Under the pieces are notes generated by a model, which was not told the DNA's origin, did no database searches, and was given only the letters and a program-made list of their open reading frames with translations. A stretch of 64,000 nucleotides of DNA from Mycobacterium sp. (lineage in GTDB: Bacteria > Actinomycetota > Actinomycetes > Mycobacteriales > Mycobacteriaceae): contig JAHFVD010000035.1 of assembly GCA_023264735.1 (NCBI GenBank), positions 1-64,000 of the forward strand, written 5' to 3'. Positions 55,791 to 64,000 of this stretch are shown here, piece after piece. The translations under genes were made by a program, and so were the position numbers. Position 1 is the first letter of the stretch; each line of letters begins with the position of its first letter.

Positions 55791-56789
55791 TCAGCTCGGT
55801 TCGCGGATCGGAAGGCCCGCGGCGCGATAGACCGCGTCGATGACACTCATGTTCTGCACCGCATCTTGCGGCGACGTCCGGACCGGCTCGCCACGCAGCA
55901 CCGAGCCGACGAACGCGTCCAGCTGGAAGGAGTAGGTGGGGCGGCGAGAGAAGTGCTCCACTCGCTTTCCGTTGGCTGACCGGATTGAGAGCCGCGGCAG
56001 GAGATTGGGCGCTGCAGGACTGAGCCAGCGCAGCTCGCCGTCATCGCCGACCACTTTGGCGCTCGCCCAGAACATCTTTCCCGACCACAACGCACACTGC
56101 AGCCGGCCGGTGTGGCCGGCCGCGTACCGCAGCTCGGCCGTCATGGCTCGATCCACTTGTGGTTTCTGCAGTTTGGCCTGTGCGGAAACAACTTCCGGGG
56201 TGGAGCCGCCGAAGGTCCGGGCCATGTTCGTCACATAGCTGCCGGCGTCCATCATCGCGCCGCCCGCCATCGCGTAGTTGTAGCAGTTGGCTTTGAATGT
56301 CGGCAGCAGCACGCACAATGTGACATCCACCCGCCGCAGGGTGCCGATCTCGCCCGACGCAATGATCTCTTCCACACGCCGCGTCAGCGGATGGTGGCGA
56401 AATTGGATCGCCTCCATCACCACTCGGTCCGACTTCGCATCCAAGTCGGCGATCTCCTGAGCCTCGGCGGCGTTGGCGGTGAACGGCTTCTCCACCAGCA
56501 CGTGCTTGCCGGCGGCTAGGGCCGCCTTCGTCCACTTGCCGTGCATGCTGGTCGGCACCAGGACATAGATGGCATCCAGGTGTGGATCGTCGATCAGCGC
56601 CTCATAGCTGCCGTAGGCCTTGGGGATGCCGTATTTGGCGGCGAATTCGTCGGCGCTTGGCTGATCACGCGAGGCCACCGCACTCAGCACGACATCGCGG
56701 TTTCCCTTAGCCGGGTTGATCATCGTCGTCGGCGCGAAGCTTGACGCTCCCAAGATGCCGATGCGTACCCGGCCCTCGCTGTCTGGCAT
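55791..56789 (-). CDS. Gfo/Idh/MocA family oxidoreductase (paralog 1)
   Basis: 332 aa; VRIGILGASSFAPTTMINPA, VLVEKPFTANAAEAQEI, MDAGSYVTNMARTFGG. Confidence 0.88.
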   Translation of the reverse strand: MPDSEGRVRIGILGASSFAPTTMINPAKGNRDVVLSAVASRDQPSADEFAAKYGIPKAYGSYEALIDDPHLDAIYVLVPTSMHGKWTKAALAAGKHVLVEKPFTANAAEAQEIADLDAKSDRVVMEAIQFRHHPLTRRVEEIIASGEIGTLRRVDVTLCVLLPTFKANCYNYAMAGGAMMDAGSYVTNMARTFGGSTPEVVSAQAKLQKPQVDRAMTAELRYAAGHTGRLQCALWSGKMFWASAKVVGDDGELRWLSPAAPNLLPRLSIRSANGKRVEHFSRRPTYSFQLDAFVGSVLRGEPVRTSPQDAVQNMSVIDAVYRAAGLPIREPS

Positions 56790-56877
56790 AGCTTCTCTCT
56801 CCTGTTAGTGACCGGTCGCGATACTAGAAGACGTTCCAACTGGCGTGTCCGGAATTGCCATTACCTCGGCGACGCGC

Positions 56878-57876
56878 TCAACTCGGCTCGCGAATGGGAA
56901 GCCCCGCGGCACGGTAGATCGAATCGACGACGGTCATGGTCTCGATCGCATCCTGGGGTGTGGTCCGTACCGGCTCACCCCGCAGCACGGCCGCGGCGAA
57001 CGCGTCCAGCTGATAGGCGTAGGTGGCGCGGCGGGGAAACCGCTCGACCCGCTTGCCGGCCTCAGATCGCACCGAGAACCGATGAAAAATGTGTGGCAGC
57101 AAGGGATTGAGCACGTACAGCTCGCCCCGGTCACCGGTCACCCGCAGGGTGATCCTCAGCAGGTCTGCCGACCACATCGAACAGCGGAGCCTGCCGACGT
57201 ACCCGTCCGGAAACCGCAGCTGGGCCGTCATTGCTCGATCCACTTTACTGTCCCGCAACTTCGCTTGTGCGGCAACAACTTCCGGTGTCGCACCGCCGAA
57301 CGTCCGCAGCATGTGGACGGCGTAGCAGCCGGCATCCATGGCGGCGCCGCCGGCGAGCAAGTAGTTGTAGCGGATGTCGGAGAACTTCGGCAACGGAAAG
57401 CAGAAGGCGACATCAACCCGCTGCAGGTTGCCCAGCTCACCCGAAGCGATGATCTCCTCGGCGCGCAGCGCGAAGGGGTGATAGCGGTAGTGAAAAGCCT
57501 CCATCACCACGCGGTCTGACGTGGCAGCCAACTCAGCGATCTCGCGAGCCTCGGCAGCATTCGCGGTGAACGGCTTCTCACACAGCACGTGCTTGCCCGC
57601 CTCGAGCGCGGCACGAGTCCATTTGCCGTGCAACCCGTTTGGCAGCGGGATGTAGACCGCATCCACTTCGGGGTCGGCAATCAACGCCTCATAGCTGCCG
57701 TGCACTCGGGGAATGCCATGCTTGGCCGCAAAAACCTGGGCGCGTGATGAGTCCCGGGCCGCCACCGCCGCCACCACAACCTCGGCGTTGTCCTTCGCTG
57801 GATCGATCAGCGCCGCCGGCGCAATTTGGGCCGCCCCCAGGACGCCGATCCGGACCGTGCCCTCGCCGTCAGGCAT
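56878..57876 (-). CDS. Gfo/Idh/MocA family oxidoreductase (paralog 2)
   Basis: 332 aa; VRIGVLGAAQIAPAALIDPA, VLCEKPFTANAAEAREI, MDAGCYAVHMLRTFGG; same length as paralog 1. Confidence 0.88.
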   Translation of the reverse strand: MPDGEGTVRIGVLGAAQIAPAALIDPAKDNAEVVVAAVAARDSSRAQVFAAKHGIPRVHGSYEALIADPEVDAVYIPLPNGLHGKWTRAALEAGKHVLCEKPFTANAAEAREIAELAATSDRVVMEAFHYRYHPFALRAEEIIASGELGNLQRVDVAFCFPLPKFSDIRYNYLLAGGAAMDAGCYAVHMLRTFGGATPEVVAAQAKLRDSKVDRAMTAQLRFPDGYVGRLRCSMWSADLLRITLRVTGDRGELYVLNPLLPHIFHRFSVRSEAGKRVERFPRRATYAYQLDAFAAAVLRGEPVRTTPQDAIETMTVVDSIYRAAGLPIREPS

Positions 57877-58046
57877 GCGGGCGATGCCACGGCGAGGCCG
57901 ACCGGGTCTTCACTTCTGGCACAACAGCGTCGAGGCCGTCGTCGGTGATGGTCACGTTGGCCCTATCTCGCATGCTGGCATGTCGGCGCCGAGTCTAAAC
58001 TTGCCTCGTCGTCAGTTTTCGACGTTTCCTTCGATCGCACCACTCA

Positions 58047-59315
58047 TCAGCCAACCCGCTTGCGACGGGCGAAATCTTCGATGAGGCCGGCGGCCCTCGT
58101 CACGCTGTCCGCGGGCTTGATCATCCGAGCCGCCAGCTCGCGGGCGCGGGTGCGGTACTCCGGTACGAGAATGGTGCGCAGGTCAGCGACCAGCGTCTTC
58201 TCGGTCGCGGCAGCAAAGCGCCGCGATGTGCCCACCTTCAGCCCCTTGACCGCAGCTCCCCAGATCACCTGCACATCGGCCATCCAGAGGACCAAGGTCG
58301 GGACGCCGGCGCGCAGGCCTGCCGCCGTGGTGCCGGCGCCGCCGTGGTGCACGACCGCCCGGCACAGCGGGAAGATCGTCGCGTAATTCACCGCACCCAC
58401 CACTTTGACGTGGTCGAACTGCGGGACATTGCTGAAGTCCGTCCAGCCCGCACATATCAACGCCCGCTCGCCCACCTGCGCGCAGGCACCCGCGATCATC
58501 GCGACCATGTCGGTCGGCGATTCCACCGGAATGCTGCCGAACCCGAAGCAGATCGGTGGTGCGCCCGCGGCAATCCACGACGTGACGTCGTCATCGGCTT
58601 CGGTGGCCAATTCCAGCGTCAGGGTGCCGACGAAGGGCCGTTGGCCATCCCACTGCGCCCACTCGTCGGCCAGCCCCGGGAACAGCGCGTCGTCATAGGC
58701 CTGGATCTCCAGCAGTCGACGTTCGGCGATCCGATCGGGTACCGGCCGCGTCGCCGGCGGCAAGCCCAACTCCCGCCGTTGCATGCCGACAACACTCTTG
58801 ACCCCGGCCCAGATCAGCCACTCGTACACCCGCATCGCCGACCGCAGCACCGGCGCAGGCAGATTCGGCAGAAGCTGGCCGTTGACCCGCATCGGAAACC
58901 AGAACACCGTGGCCAACGGAACCTCACGGTATTCGGCGACGTCGAAGACCAGCTCCTCGTAGCTCACCCCGCTGACCAGCAGATCCGCCCCATCGGCGAC
59001 CGATGCCAGGGCCTTCGTCATCTCCCCCCAGGCCCGAATGCCGGGCTCGCGGGATTCGCGGAAGTACTTCTGGACATCCCGGACTCGCCAGAAGTTGCGG
59101 AAGAAGTAGCCCCAGAAATCGCGGGTGTCCTCCAGCCACGCCTGGGTGTCGGGTCCGTAAGCGACCGCCTCGAGTCCGACCGCCTCGGCCGAAGCCATCA
59201 GATCAGGCGGCACGGCCATCAGCACATCGTGACCGCGGCGCATCAGCTCGCGGCCAATGGCGATACCGGGCTCGACGTCACCGCGAGTCCCATAGAAAGC
59301 CAGCACAAGTTTCAT
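58047..59315 (-). CDS. UGT-type (GT1) glycosyltransferase
   Basis: MKLVLAFYGTRGDVEPGIAIGRELMRRGHDVLMAVPPDL; VVHHGGAGTTAAGLRAGVP. ORF extends to 59375; ATG 59315 matches the paralogs' N-terminus. Confidence 0.9.
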   Translation of the reverse strand: MKLVLAFYGTRGDVEPGIAIGRELMRRGHDVLMAVPPDLMASAEAVGLEAVAYGPDTQAWLEDTRDFWGYFFRNFWRVRDVQKYFRESREPGIRAWGEMTKALASVADGADLLVSGVSYEELVFDVAEYREVPLATVFWFPMRVNGQLLPNLPAPVLRSAMRVYEWLIWAGVKSVVGMQRRELGLPPATRPVPDRIAERRLLEIQAYDDALFPGLADEWAQWDGQRPFVGTLTLELATEADDDVTSWIAAGAPPICFGFGSIPVESPTDMVAMIAGACAQVGERALICAGWTDFSNVPQFDHVKVVGAVNYATIFPLCRAVVHHGGAGTTAAGLRAGVPTLVLWMADVQVIWGAAVKGLKVGTSRRFAAATEKTLVADLRTILVPEYRTRARELAARMIKPADSVTRAAGLIEDFARRKRVG

Positions 59316-59365
59316 CGGATGATCTCGATCCTCGTTATTCGGAATCACAGCGCTGGCGGGCGTGA

Positions 59366-60436
59366 CTACGCCCACGTGCCCTTGCGCCGGTGAACCAGTG
59401 CAAGGGCCTCCAGACCCAGCTTGACGACGAATGGTGGCAACAGCCGGTCCATGTTGAGGTAGCGACGCGAACCCTCGAATGCCTGCCGGAACCCGCGTTC
59501 GGTCGCCCCGTACTCCTCGAAGACACGATCCAGCGCGGCCTCGTCTTGGGGCTCGTCCCGTGCGGCCGCGGCGAGCGCTTCGTACACGGTGCTGACCCAG
59601 TCCGTGCCGAAGGGCTCTGTTACCGGGCCGCGGTTTTGATGGTGCCGCAGACCCGGGGTGAGGAATTCATCGACTTCGGCCTCATCCCGGGCATCGAGAT
59701 CGATTGCGAGCGCCGTGGAGATCCGCTTCAGTTCCCGGCGCCAATCCTCGAGAAGGTTGCTGTATTCGACGAACACCCGAGGCACGTCACGGGTGTCTCG
59801 TTCGGCCAGCAGGCTGTACTTCAGCCACCAGGCACACGTGAGCTCCGCCGAGGATCCGACGTAATTCTGCTGACTGGCGCGTTTTTCCAGCGATCCGATG
59901 ATTTCCGCGGGATGACGAACCGCGATCACGGTCGCGACGTCGAAGCCGGCCTGGCGGGCCGCTTCGAACCAGATGCGGGACACCGTCGTCGTCTTCGGTT
60001 CCTTGATGACCAGCAGTGGAGTGGCCGGCAAGCTGCCGAGATAGTCCCTGAGCTTGGCAACCCAGGCAGCGTTGCGATCGACGTCGAACGCACCCTCCTG
60101 GGAGGTGTCCAGTCCGATGTCGTAGCCGGAGCTGCCGTGATCGTGCAGGATCGCCTGGTTGAGGTGGATGACTGCGCGCGCCTCGAAGAAGCCGCGCGGA
60201 TTCTCCGATGTGGCACCTAGCAGACCGGGTGGAAGCGTGCCGCCGCACAAGGAGAGCACCCGTGCCAGCGCCGATGTCCCGGAGCGTCCATTGCCCAATA
60301 CGAAAAGAGCCACCGGGCGGCCCTGAGCCCCCGATCGACGTGTGATCACTGCGGCAGAATAGGGGTTCGCGCGAGCGCTTCGACAAGGAATTGCGGCGTT
60401 GCCCAGCGCAATCATCCAGGGCTCAACATTAGCCAT
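59366..60436 (-). CDS. Sulfotransferase-family-like protein
   Basis: 356 aa; P-loop-like FVLGNGRSGTSALARVLSLCGGTLPPGLLGATSENPRGFFE near N-terminus, VIAVRHPAEIIGSLEKR mid-protein. Confidence 0.7.
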   Translation of the reverse strand: MANVEPWMIALGNAAIPCRSARANPYSAAVITRRSGAQGRPVALFVLGNGRSGTSALARVLSLCGGTLPPGLLGATSENPRGFFEARAVIHLNQAILHDHGSSGYDIGLDTSQEGAFDVDRNAAWVAKLRDYLGSLPATPLLVIKEPKTTTVSRIWFEAARQAGFDVATVIAVRHPAEIIGSLEKRASQQNYVGSSAELTCAWWLKYSLLAERDTRDVPRVFVEYSNLLEDWRRELKRISTALAIDLDARDEAEVDEFLTPGLRHHQNRGPVTEPFGTDWVSTVYEALAAAARDEPQDEAALDRVFEEYGATERGFRQAFEGSRRYLNMDRLLPPFVVKLGLEALALVHRRKGTWA

Positions 60437-60468
60437 CGGAAAACAGCCGGTCGGCTACTCTGACGCTG

Positions 60469-61866
60469 GTGTCAATCCAAGACCGCCCTGCACGCGCATT
60501 CAACGATGATGCACGGCCGGACAATCGGCTCGATTTGATGGACCAAGCCTTCTACGCCGGGCATCGCGCCGCCGGTCAGAAGGAAGTGATGCAGGTCGGG
60601 TGGCTCTATCAGCACGACGTCGACCTCGAGCAGTTGGAGCGGTTTCGGCGCGAGCTCGCCAAAGGGATGATGGGCCGACTGATCGAGCGGTCGCCGTTGC
60701 CGTTCGGCCGCTGGCGCTGGGTGTCCGACCCGCGGCCGGCGCCGATCGAGGTCGCCGCGGCAGTCCGGCCGCGCGGTGAGCTTGGAGACTGGTTCGATGC
60801 GCGCACACAACAACCGATCGACCCGGAAACGGGTCCCGGCTGGCGGATCAGCGTGCAGCCCCTCGACGACGGCTCGACCGCGATCAGCCTGGTGCTGTCG
60901 CACTATGTCATTGATGGCATCGGCGCCGCCGTGGCAGTGACGGAAGCGCTCTGGGGTATTTCACGAGATCTCGGCTACCCGCCGCCGCGGTCCCGCTCTG
61001 TTCTGAACGCCCTGGTCCAAGACATCCGCGAAACCGCACAAGACGCACCGGCGGTCGGCCGGGCGTTTCTCGCGGCGGTGAAAGAGGCCCGCCGTCGCCA
61101 ACAGGATGTTGTCCACACGCAGGCACAGTCGTCGCTGCCGACCTCGGCACCGACCGGCAACGCCGGCGACCTCGTCATCGTGCCCAATATCTGGATCCGC
61201 ATCCGGTTGGACGAGTGGAACGCCCGCGCCGAGGCGCTCGGGGGCACTTCGAGCGCGCTGGCCGCGGCGTTCACCGCGCGACTCGACCGGCACATGGGAC
61301 GCCTGCACGGCGATGCCGAAGACGTGCGAATGCTGCTCACGGTCAACAACCGGACCATGGACGACGCCCGTGCGGTCGCAGTGTCCTTCGTCCGAGTCGG
61401 TATCGACCCGGACGGGGTGGCATCCGATCTGGGTCCGGCCCGCGCCGCCATCAAGCTCGCACTCAAAGCCGGCCAGGACACCCCCGACGAGTCAGCCGAG
61501 CTCGTCGCGCTGACCCCCTTCACCCCGAAACGGGCGTGGAAGCATCTGATGGACTACGCGGTCAGCGACCCTGAGCGGCCCGCCGTGTGCTCGAGTCTCG
61601 GCGATACCGGGCCGGCGGCAGTCCGTCCCGACGGCTCGCTGTCGGACTCGATGTTCGCGCGGGGGGCGAGCCAGAATCTGACGCGAGGGTGGCTGGAGCG
61701 AACCGGCAGTCAGTTGCAGGTTTTCGTCGGCACCTCGGTGGACATCAACCAGGTCGGCGTCTGCGCCCGCGGGTACCAGCCGGGCTCGGTGACGACGCGC
61801 TCCGCGTTGCGAGAGTTGGCCGAGCGCACTCTGGTGGAATTCGGCTTGCCCGCCGAGATCGATTAG
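60469..61866 (+). CDS. Condensation/WS-DGAT/PapA-superfamily acyltransferase-like protein
   Basis: 465 aa; LVLSHYVIDGIGAAVAVTEAL (HxxxDG motif), N-term MDQAFYAGHRAAGQKEVMQVGWLYQHDVDLEQLERF. Confidence 0.65.
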   Translation: MSIQDRPARAFNDDARPDNRLDLMDQAFYAGHRAAGQKEVMQVGWLYQHDVDLEQLERFRRELAKGMMGRLIERSPLPFGRWRWVSDPRPAPIEVAAAVRPRGELGDWFDARTQQPIDPETGPGWRISVQPLDDGSTAISLVLSHYVIDGIGAAVAVTEALWGISRDLGYPPPRSRSVLNALVQDIRETAQDAPAVGRAFLAAVKEARRRQQDVVHTQAQSSLPTSAPTGNAGDLVIVPNIWIRIRLDEWNARAEALGGTSSALAAAFTARLDRHMGRLHGDAEDVRMLLTVNNRTMDDARAVAVSFVRVGIDPDGVASDLGPARAAIKLALKAGQDTPDESAELVALTPFTPKRAWKHLMDYAVSDPERPAVCSSLGDTGPAAVRPDGSLSDSMFARGASQNLTRGWLERTGSQLQVFVGTSVDINQVGVCARGYQPGSVTTRSALRELAERTLVEFGLPAEID

Positions 61867-61979
61867 CAGGTTCGTCCCGATATTTCGTGAATCCCCGCCT
61901 CGCCGACACCTACATGACAGCCCGCGTCCGACGCTCCTACCGCTTGCGCACGCGTCAATCAGCCAGCCAGGGAAGCAAC

Positions 61980-62078
61980 ATGAGACTTAGCCGTTACCAC
62001 AGCTCCCCGCATGCGCGTACGCGTATGCTCCGCTGTTGCGTTGCAAAGATCCCACACGGAGGCCCTCAGCATGGTTGA
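61980..62078 (+). CDS. Candidate short ORF/leader peptide MRLSRYHSSPHARTRMLRCCVAKIPHGGPQHG
   Basis: Short ORF with agggaagcaac upstream of ATG, contains CysCys; lies in gap before mmpS. Confidence 0.35.
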   Translation: MRLSRYHSSPHARTRMLRCCVAKIPHGGPQHG

Positions 62079-62175
62079 CTCTCGTCGAGATCGGTCGCGC
62101 TCTCAGCGGTGCTGCGCGTTTGCGGGACAGTTGGATGAGCGGCCTGTGACGCCCGCCACGTGGGCGGTAACCTGA
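62071..62175 (+). CDS. Candidate short ORF MVDSRRDRSRSQRCCAFAGQLDERPVTPATWAVT
   Basis: ATG preceded by cggaggccctcagc (GGAGG); overlaps the stop of the preceding short ORF; also contains CysCys. Confidence 0.3.
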   Translation: MVDSRRDRSRSQRCCAFAGQLDERPVTPATWAVT

Positions 62176-62197
62176 GATGCCAGGCCTCGATGTGTAG

Positions 62198-62851
62198 TTG
62201 CGTTTTCCATCCGATGGCTGGTGCAAGGAGTTAACACTCTTGGAAGACGGGAAAGGTCGGCGTGCGGTGATCGAAGGAAGTTTGCCCGAAGTCGAGCAAA
62301 CTCGGCCCGATGACACCACCGTGCCCCAGCAAGAAGCCCCACCGGAGTCTGCTGGCGCCGCCTCGCCCTCCGCTCACATCGAAGGCAAGCCGTCAAAGCG
62401 CCGTCGAAATCGCGGGCTCGTGCGCAAGTCGTTGGGACGGGTGTGGATTCCGCTGGTCGTCTTCGCCGTGCTCGCTGGCGGCGGCCTGACGGTGTCTCGT
62501 TTGCACGGCATCTTCGGCAACGACACGTCCCTCACCTATAGCGATACCAAGAACGACAAGGGCAAGCCCTTCAACCCCAAGATCCTGAAGTACGAGGTCT
62601 TCGGACCGCCCGGGTCGACCGCCCAGGTCAGTTATTTCGACGAGAACGGCAACCCCGTGCACCAAGACGTGACCCTGCCGTGGTCATTGCAATTCCCGAT
62701 TTCGGTGGCGGCGGGGATCGGAAGCCTTGCCGCGCAGGGGGACTCTGACACCATCGGGTGTCGCATCTTGGTGGACGATGTGGTCAAAGCGGATAACACC
62801 ACCACGCACGAAGTGAGCTCGTTTGTCTCGTGTCTGCTGAAGGCCGCATGA
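62198..62851 (+). CDS. MmpS-family membrane protein
   Basis: Single [31 protein letters not shown] followed by [35 protein letters not shown]...[25 protein letters not shown]. Start uncertain. Confidence 0.9.
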   Translation: MRFPSDGWCKELTLLEDGKGRRAVIEGSLPEVEQTRPDDTTVPQQEAPPESAGAASPSAHIEGKPSKRRRNRGLVRKSLGRVWIPLVVFAVLAGGGLTVSRLHGIFGNDTSLTYSDTKNDKGKPFNPKILKYEVFGPPGSTAQVSYFDENGNPVHQDVTLPWSLQFPISVAAGIGSLAAQGDSDTIGCRILVDDVVKADNTTTHEVSSFVSCLLKAA

Positions 62852-64000
62852 GTACCCATCAGCTGCACGCCGGGGAATCACGCACCGGGGAACCGTTCAT
62901 AGCGCGCACGATCCGCCGATTTGCGGTGTTGGTCATTCTGGGCTGGCTGGCGATCGTCGTCGGCTTGGACTTCGGTGTCCCCACCCTCGAGCAGGTCGAA
63001 GCCGAACACGCGATCTCCCAGAACCCGTCTGACGCGCCGTCGTTCAGGGCGACGGAGCGCATGGCCCAGGTTTTCGACGAATCCGAAACCGGAATCGCCA
63101 CGGCGATGATCGTCCTAGAGGGTCAGCAACCCCTCGGCGACGAGGCTCATCGCTACTACGACGGTCTGATTCGCCAGCTGCAGAGCGACACCAAGCATGT
63201 GCAGCACATTCAAAACTTCTGGGGCGACCCGCTCACCAGCGGTGCCGCGGAAAGCGAAGACGGCAAGGCGGCATACGTCCAACTGTCTCTATCCGGCAAG
63301 CCGGGCGAGGCGCTGGCCAACGACTCGGTACGAGCCATCCAGCACATCGTTGAGCAGGCGCCGGCGCCGCCTGGGGTCAAAGCGTATGTCACCGGCCCTG
63401 CGGCAATGGCTTCCGATATGGGCGACAGCGGCAACAAGACGGTCGCCACGATCACGTTGGTGAGCATCGCCGTGATCTGCCTGACGCTGCTTCTCGTCTA
63501 CCGCTCGATCGTGACGGTATTCGCGTTGTTGCTGGTGGTCGGAATTCAGCTACAGGCCGCCCGCGGGTTCGTCGCATTATTGGGTCATCACGAGCTGGTC
63601 GGCCTGACCACCTTCGCAGTGAATCTGTTGGTTGCACTGGTGATCGCCGCCGGGACGGACTACGGGATCTTTTTCATCGGCCGCTACCACGAGGCGCGGC
63701 TGGCAGGCGAAGACCAGGAGGCCGCCTACTACACCACGTACCGTGGCGTCGCCAAAGTGGTCCTGGCCACCGGTCTAACGGTCGCCGGTGCGACCCTCTG
63801 CCTCAGTTTCACCAGACTGCCCTCATTCCAAGCCCTCGGGGTTCCGTGCGCGGTAGGCATCATGGTCGCGGTCGCGGTGGCCCTCACCCTTGTTCCGGCG
63901 GTGATCACCGTCGGCAGCCGTTTCCGGCTGTTCGAACCCAAACGGAATTCCCAGGCTCGGGGTTGGCGCCGGGTCGGAACGGCGATCGTTCGCTGGCCGG
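62848..64000 (+). CDS. MmpL-family (RND) transporter, N-terminal part, truncated by window end
   Basis: ATG 62848 overlaps MmpS TGA (ATGA). I translated [66 protein letters not shown]... with [25 protein letters not shown] downstream. Open to the window end so absent from the ORF track. Confidence 0.9.
   Translation, partial: MSTHQLHAGESRTGEPFIARTIRRFAVLVILGWLAIVVGLDFGVPTLEQVEAEHAISQNPSDAPSFRATERMAQVFDESETGIATAMIVLEGQQPLGDEAHRYYDGLIRQLQSDTKHVQHIQNFWGDPLTSGAAESEDGKAAYVQLSLSGKPGEALANDSVRAIQHIVEQAPAPPGVKAYVTGPAAMASDMGDSGNKTVATITLVSIAVICLTLLLVYRSIVTVFALLLVVGIQLQAARGFVALLGHHELVGLTTFAVNLLVALVIAAGTDYGIFFIGRYHEARLAGEDQEAAYYTTYRGVAKVVLATGLTVAGATLCLSFTRLPSFQALGVPCAVGIMVAVAVALTLVPAVITVGSRFRLFEPKRNSQARGWRRVGTAIVRWP

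Noticed and set aside
1-64000. tRNA, rRNA, IS elements, phage genes, CRISPR arrays
   Set aside because: None recognised by eye; no transposase or integrase motifs in the ORF track.

Overview
High-GC mycobacterial-type sequence, dominated by what looks like one large lipopeptide / glycolipopeptide biosynthesis, tailoring and export locus. It is flanked on the left by two PGRS-type glycine-rich genes (one truncated by the window edge) and on the right by an mmpS-mmpL pair (mmpL truncated). Core: a FAAL-type fatty-acyl-AMP ligase, a complete one-module reducing PKS (KS-AT-DH-ER-KR-ACP, Mas/Pks5-like), two translationally overlapping NRPS genes (1531 aa and 5185 aa) and an MbtH-like protein. Tailoring and transport: four UGT-type glycosyltransferases, three acyltransferase-3/SGNH fusions plus one acyltransferase-3 alone, two SDR nucleotide-sugar enzymes, a nucleotide-sugar dehydrogenase, a DrrABC-like ABC exporter, a TylF-like methyltransferase, a GMC oxidoreductase, two tandem Gfo/Idh/MocA oxidoreductases, a sulfotransferase-like protein, an HxxxDG acyltransferase, an ICMT-like methyltransferase and a ferritin-like putative metalloenzyme. 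The gene content resembles glycopeptidolipid (GPL) loci, but the NRPS architecture does not: I read starter C-A(Thr-like)-T-E // C-A-T, C-A-T, C-A-T, C-A(Thr-like)-T-E, C-T, i.e. five A domains and a terminal C-T with no A, reductase or thioesterase. The second and third modules look like an internal tandem duplication, and the duplicated linker carries a trace of the upstream gene's 3' end read in another frame. Also noted: a shared upstream element before the three acyltransferase/SGNH paralogs, tandem CRP-like sites upstream of mbtH-NRPS, an inverted repeat in a divergent intergenic region, and two overlapping CysCys-containing short ORFs upstream of mmpS. All family calls are by-eye from motifs; no searches were run.
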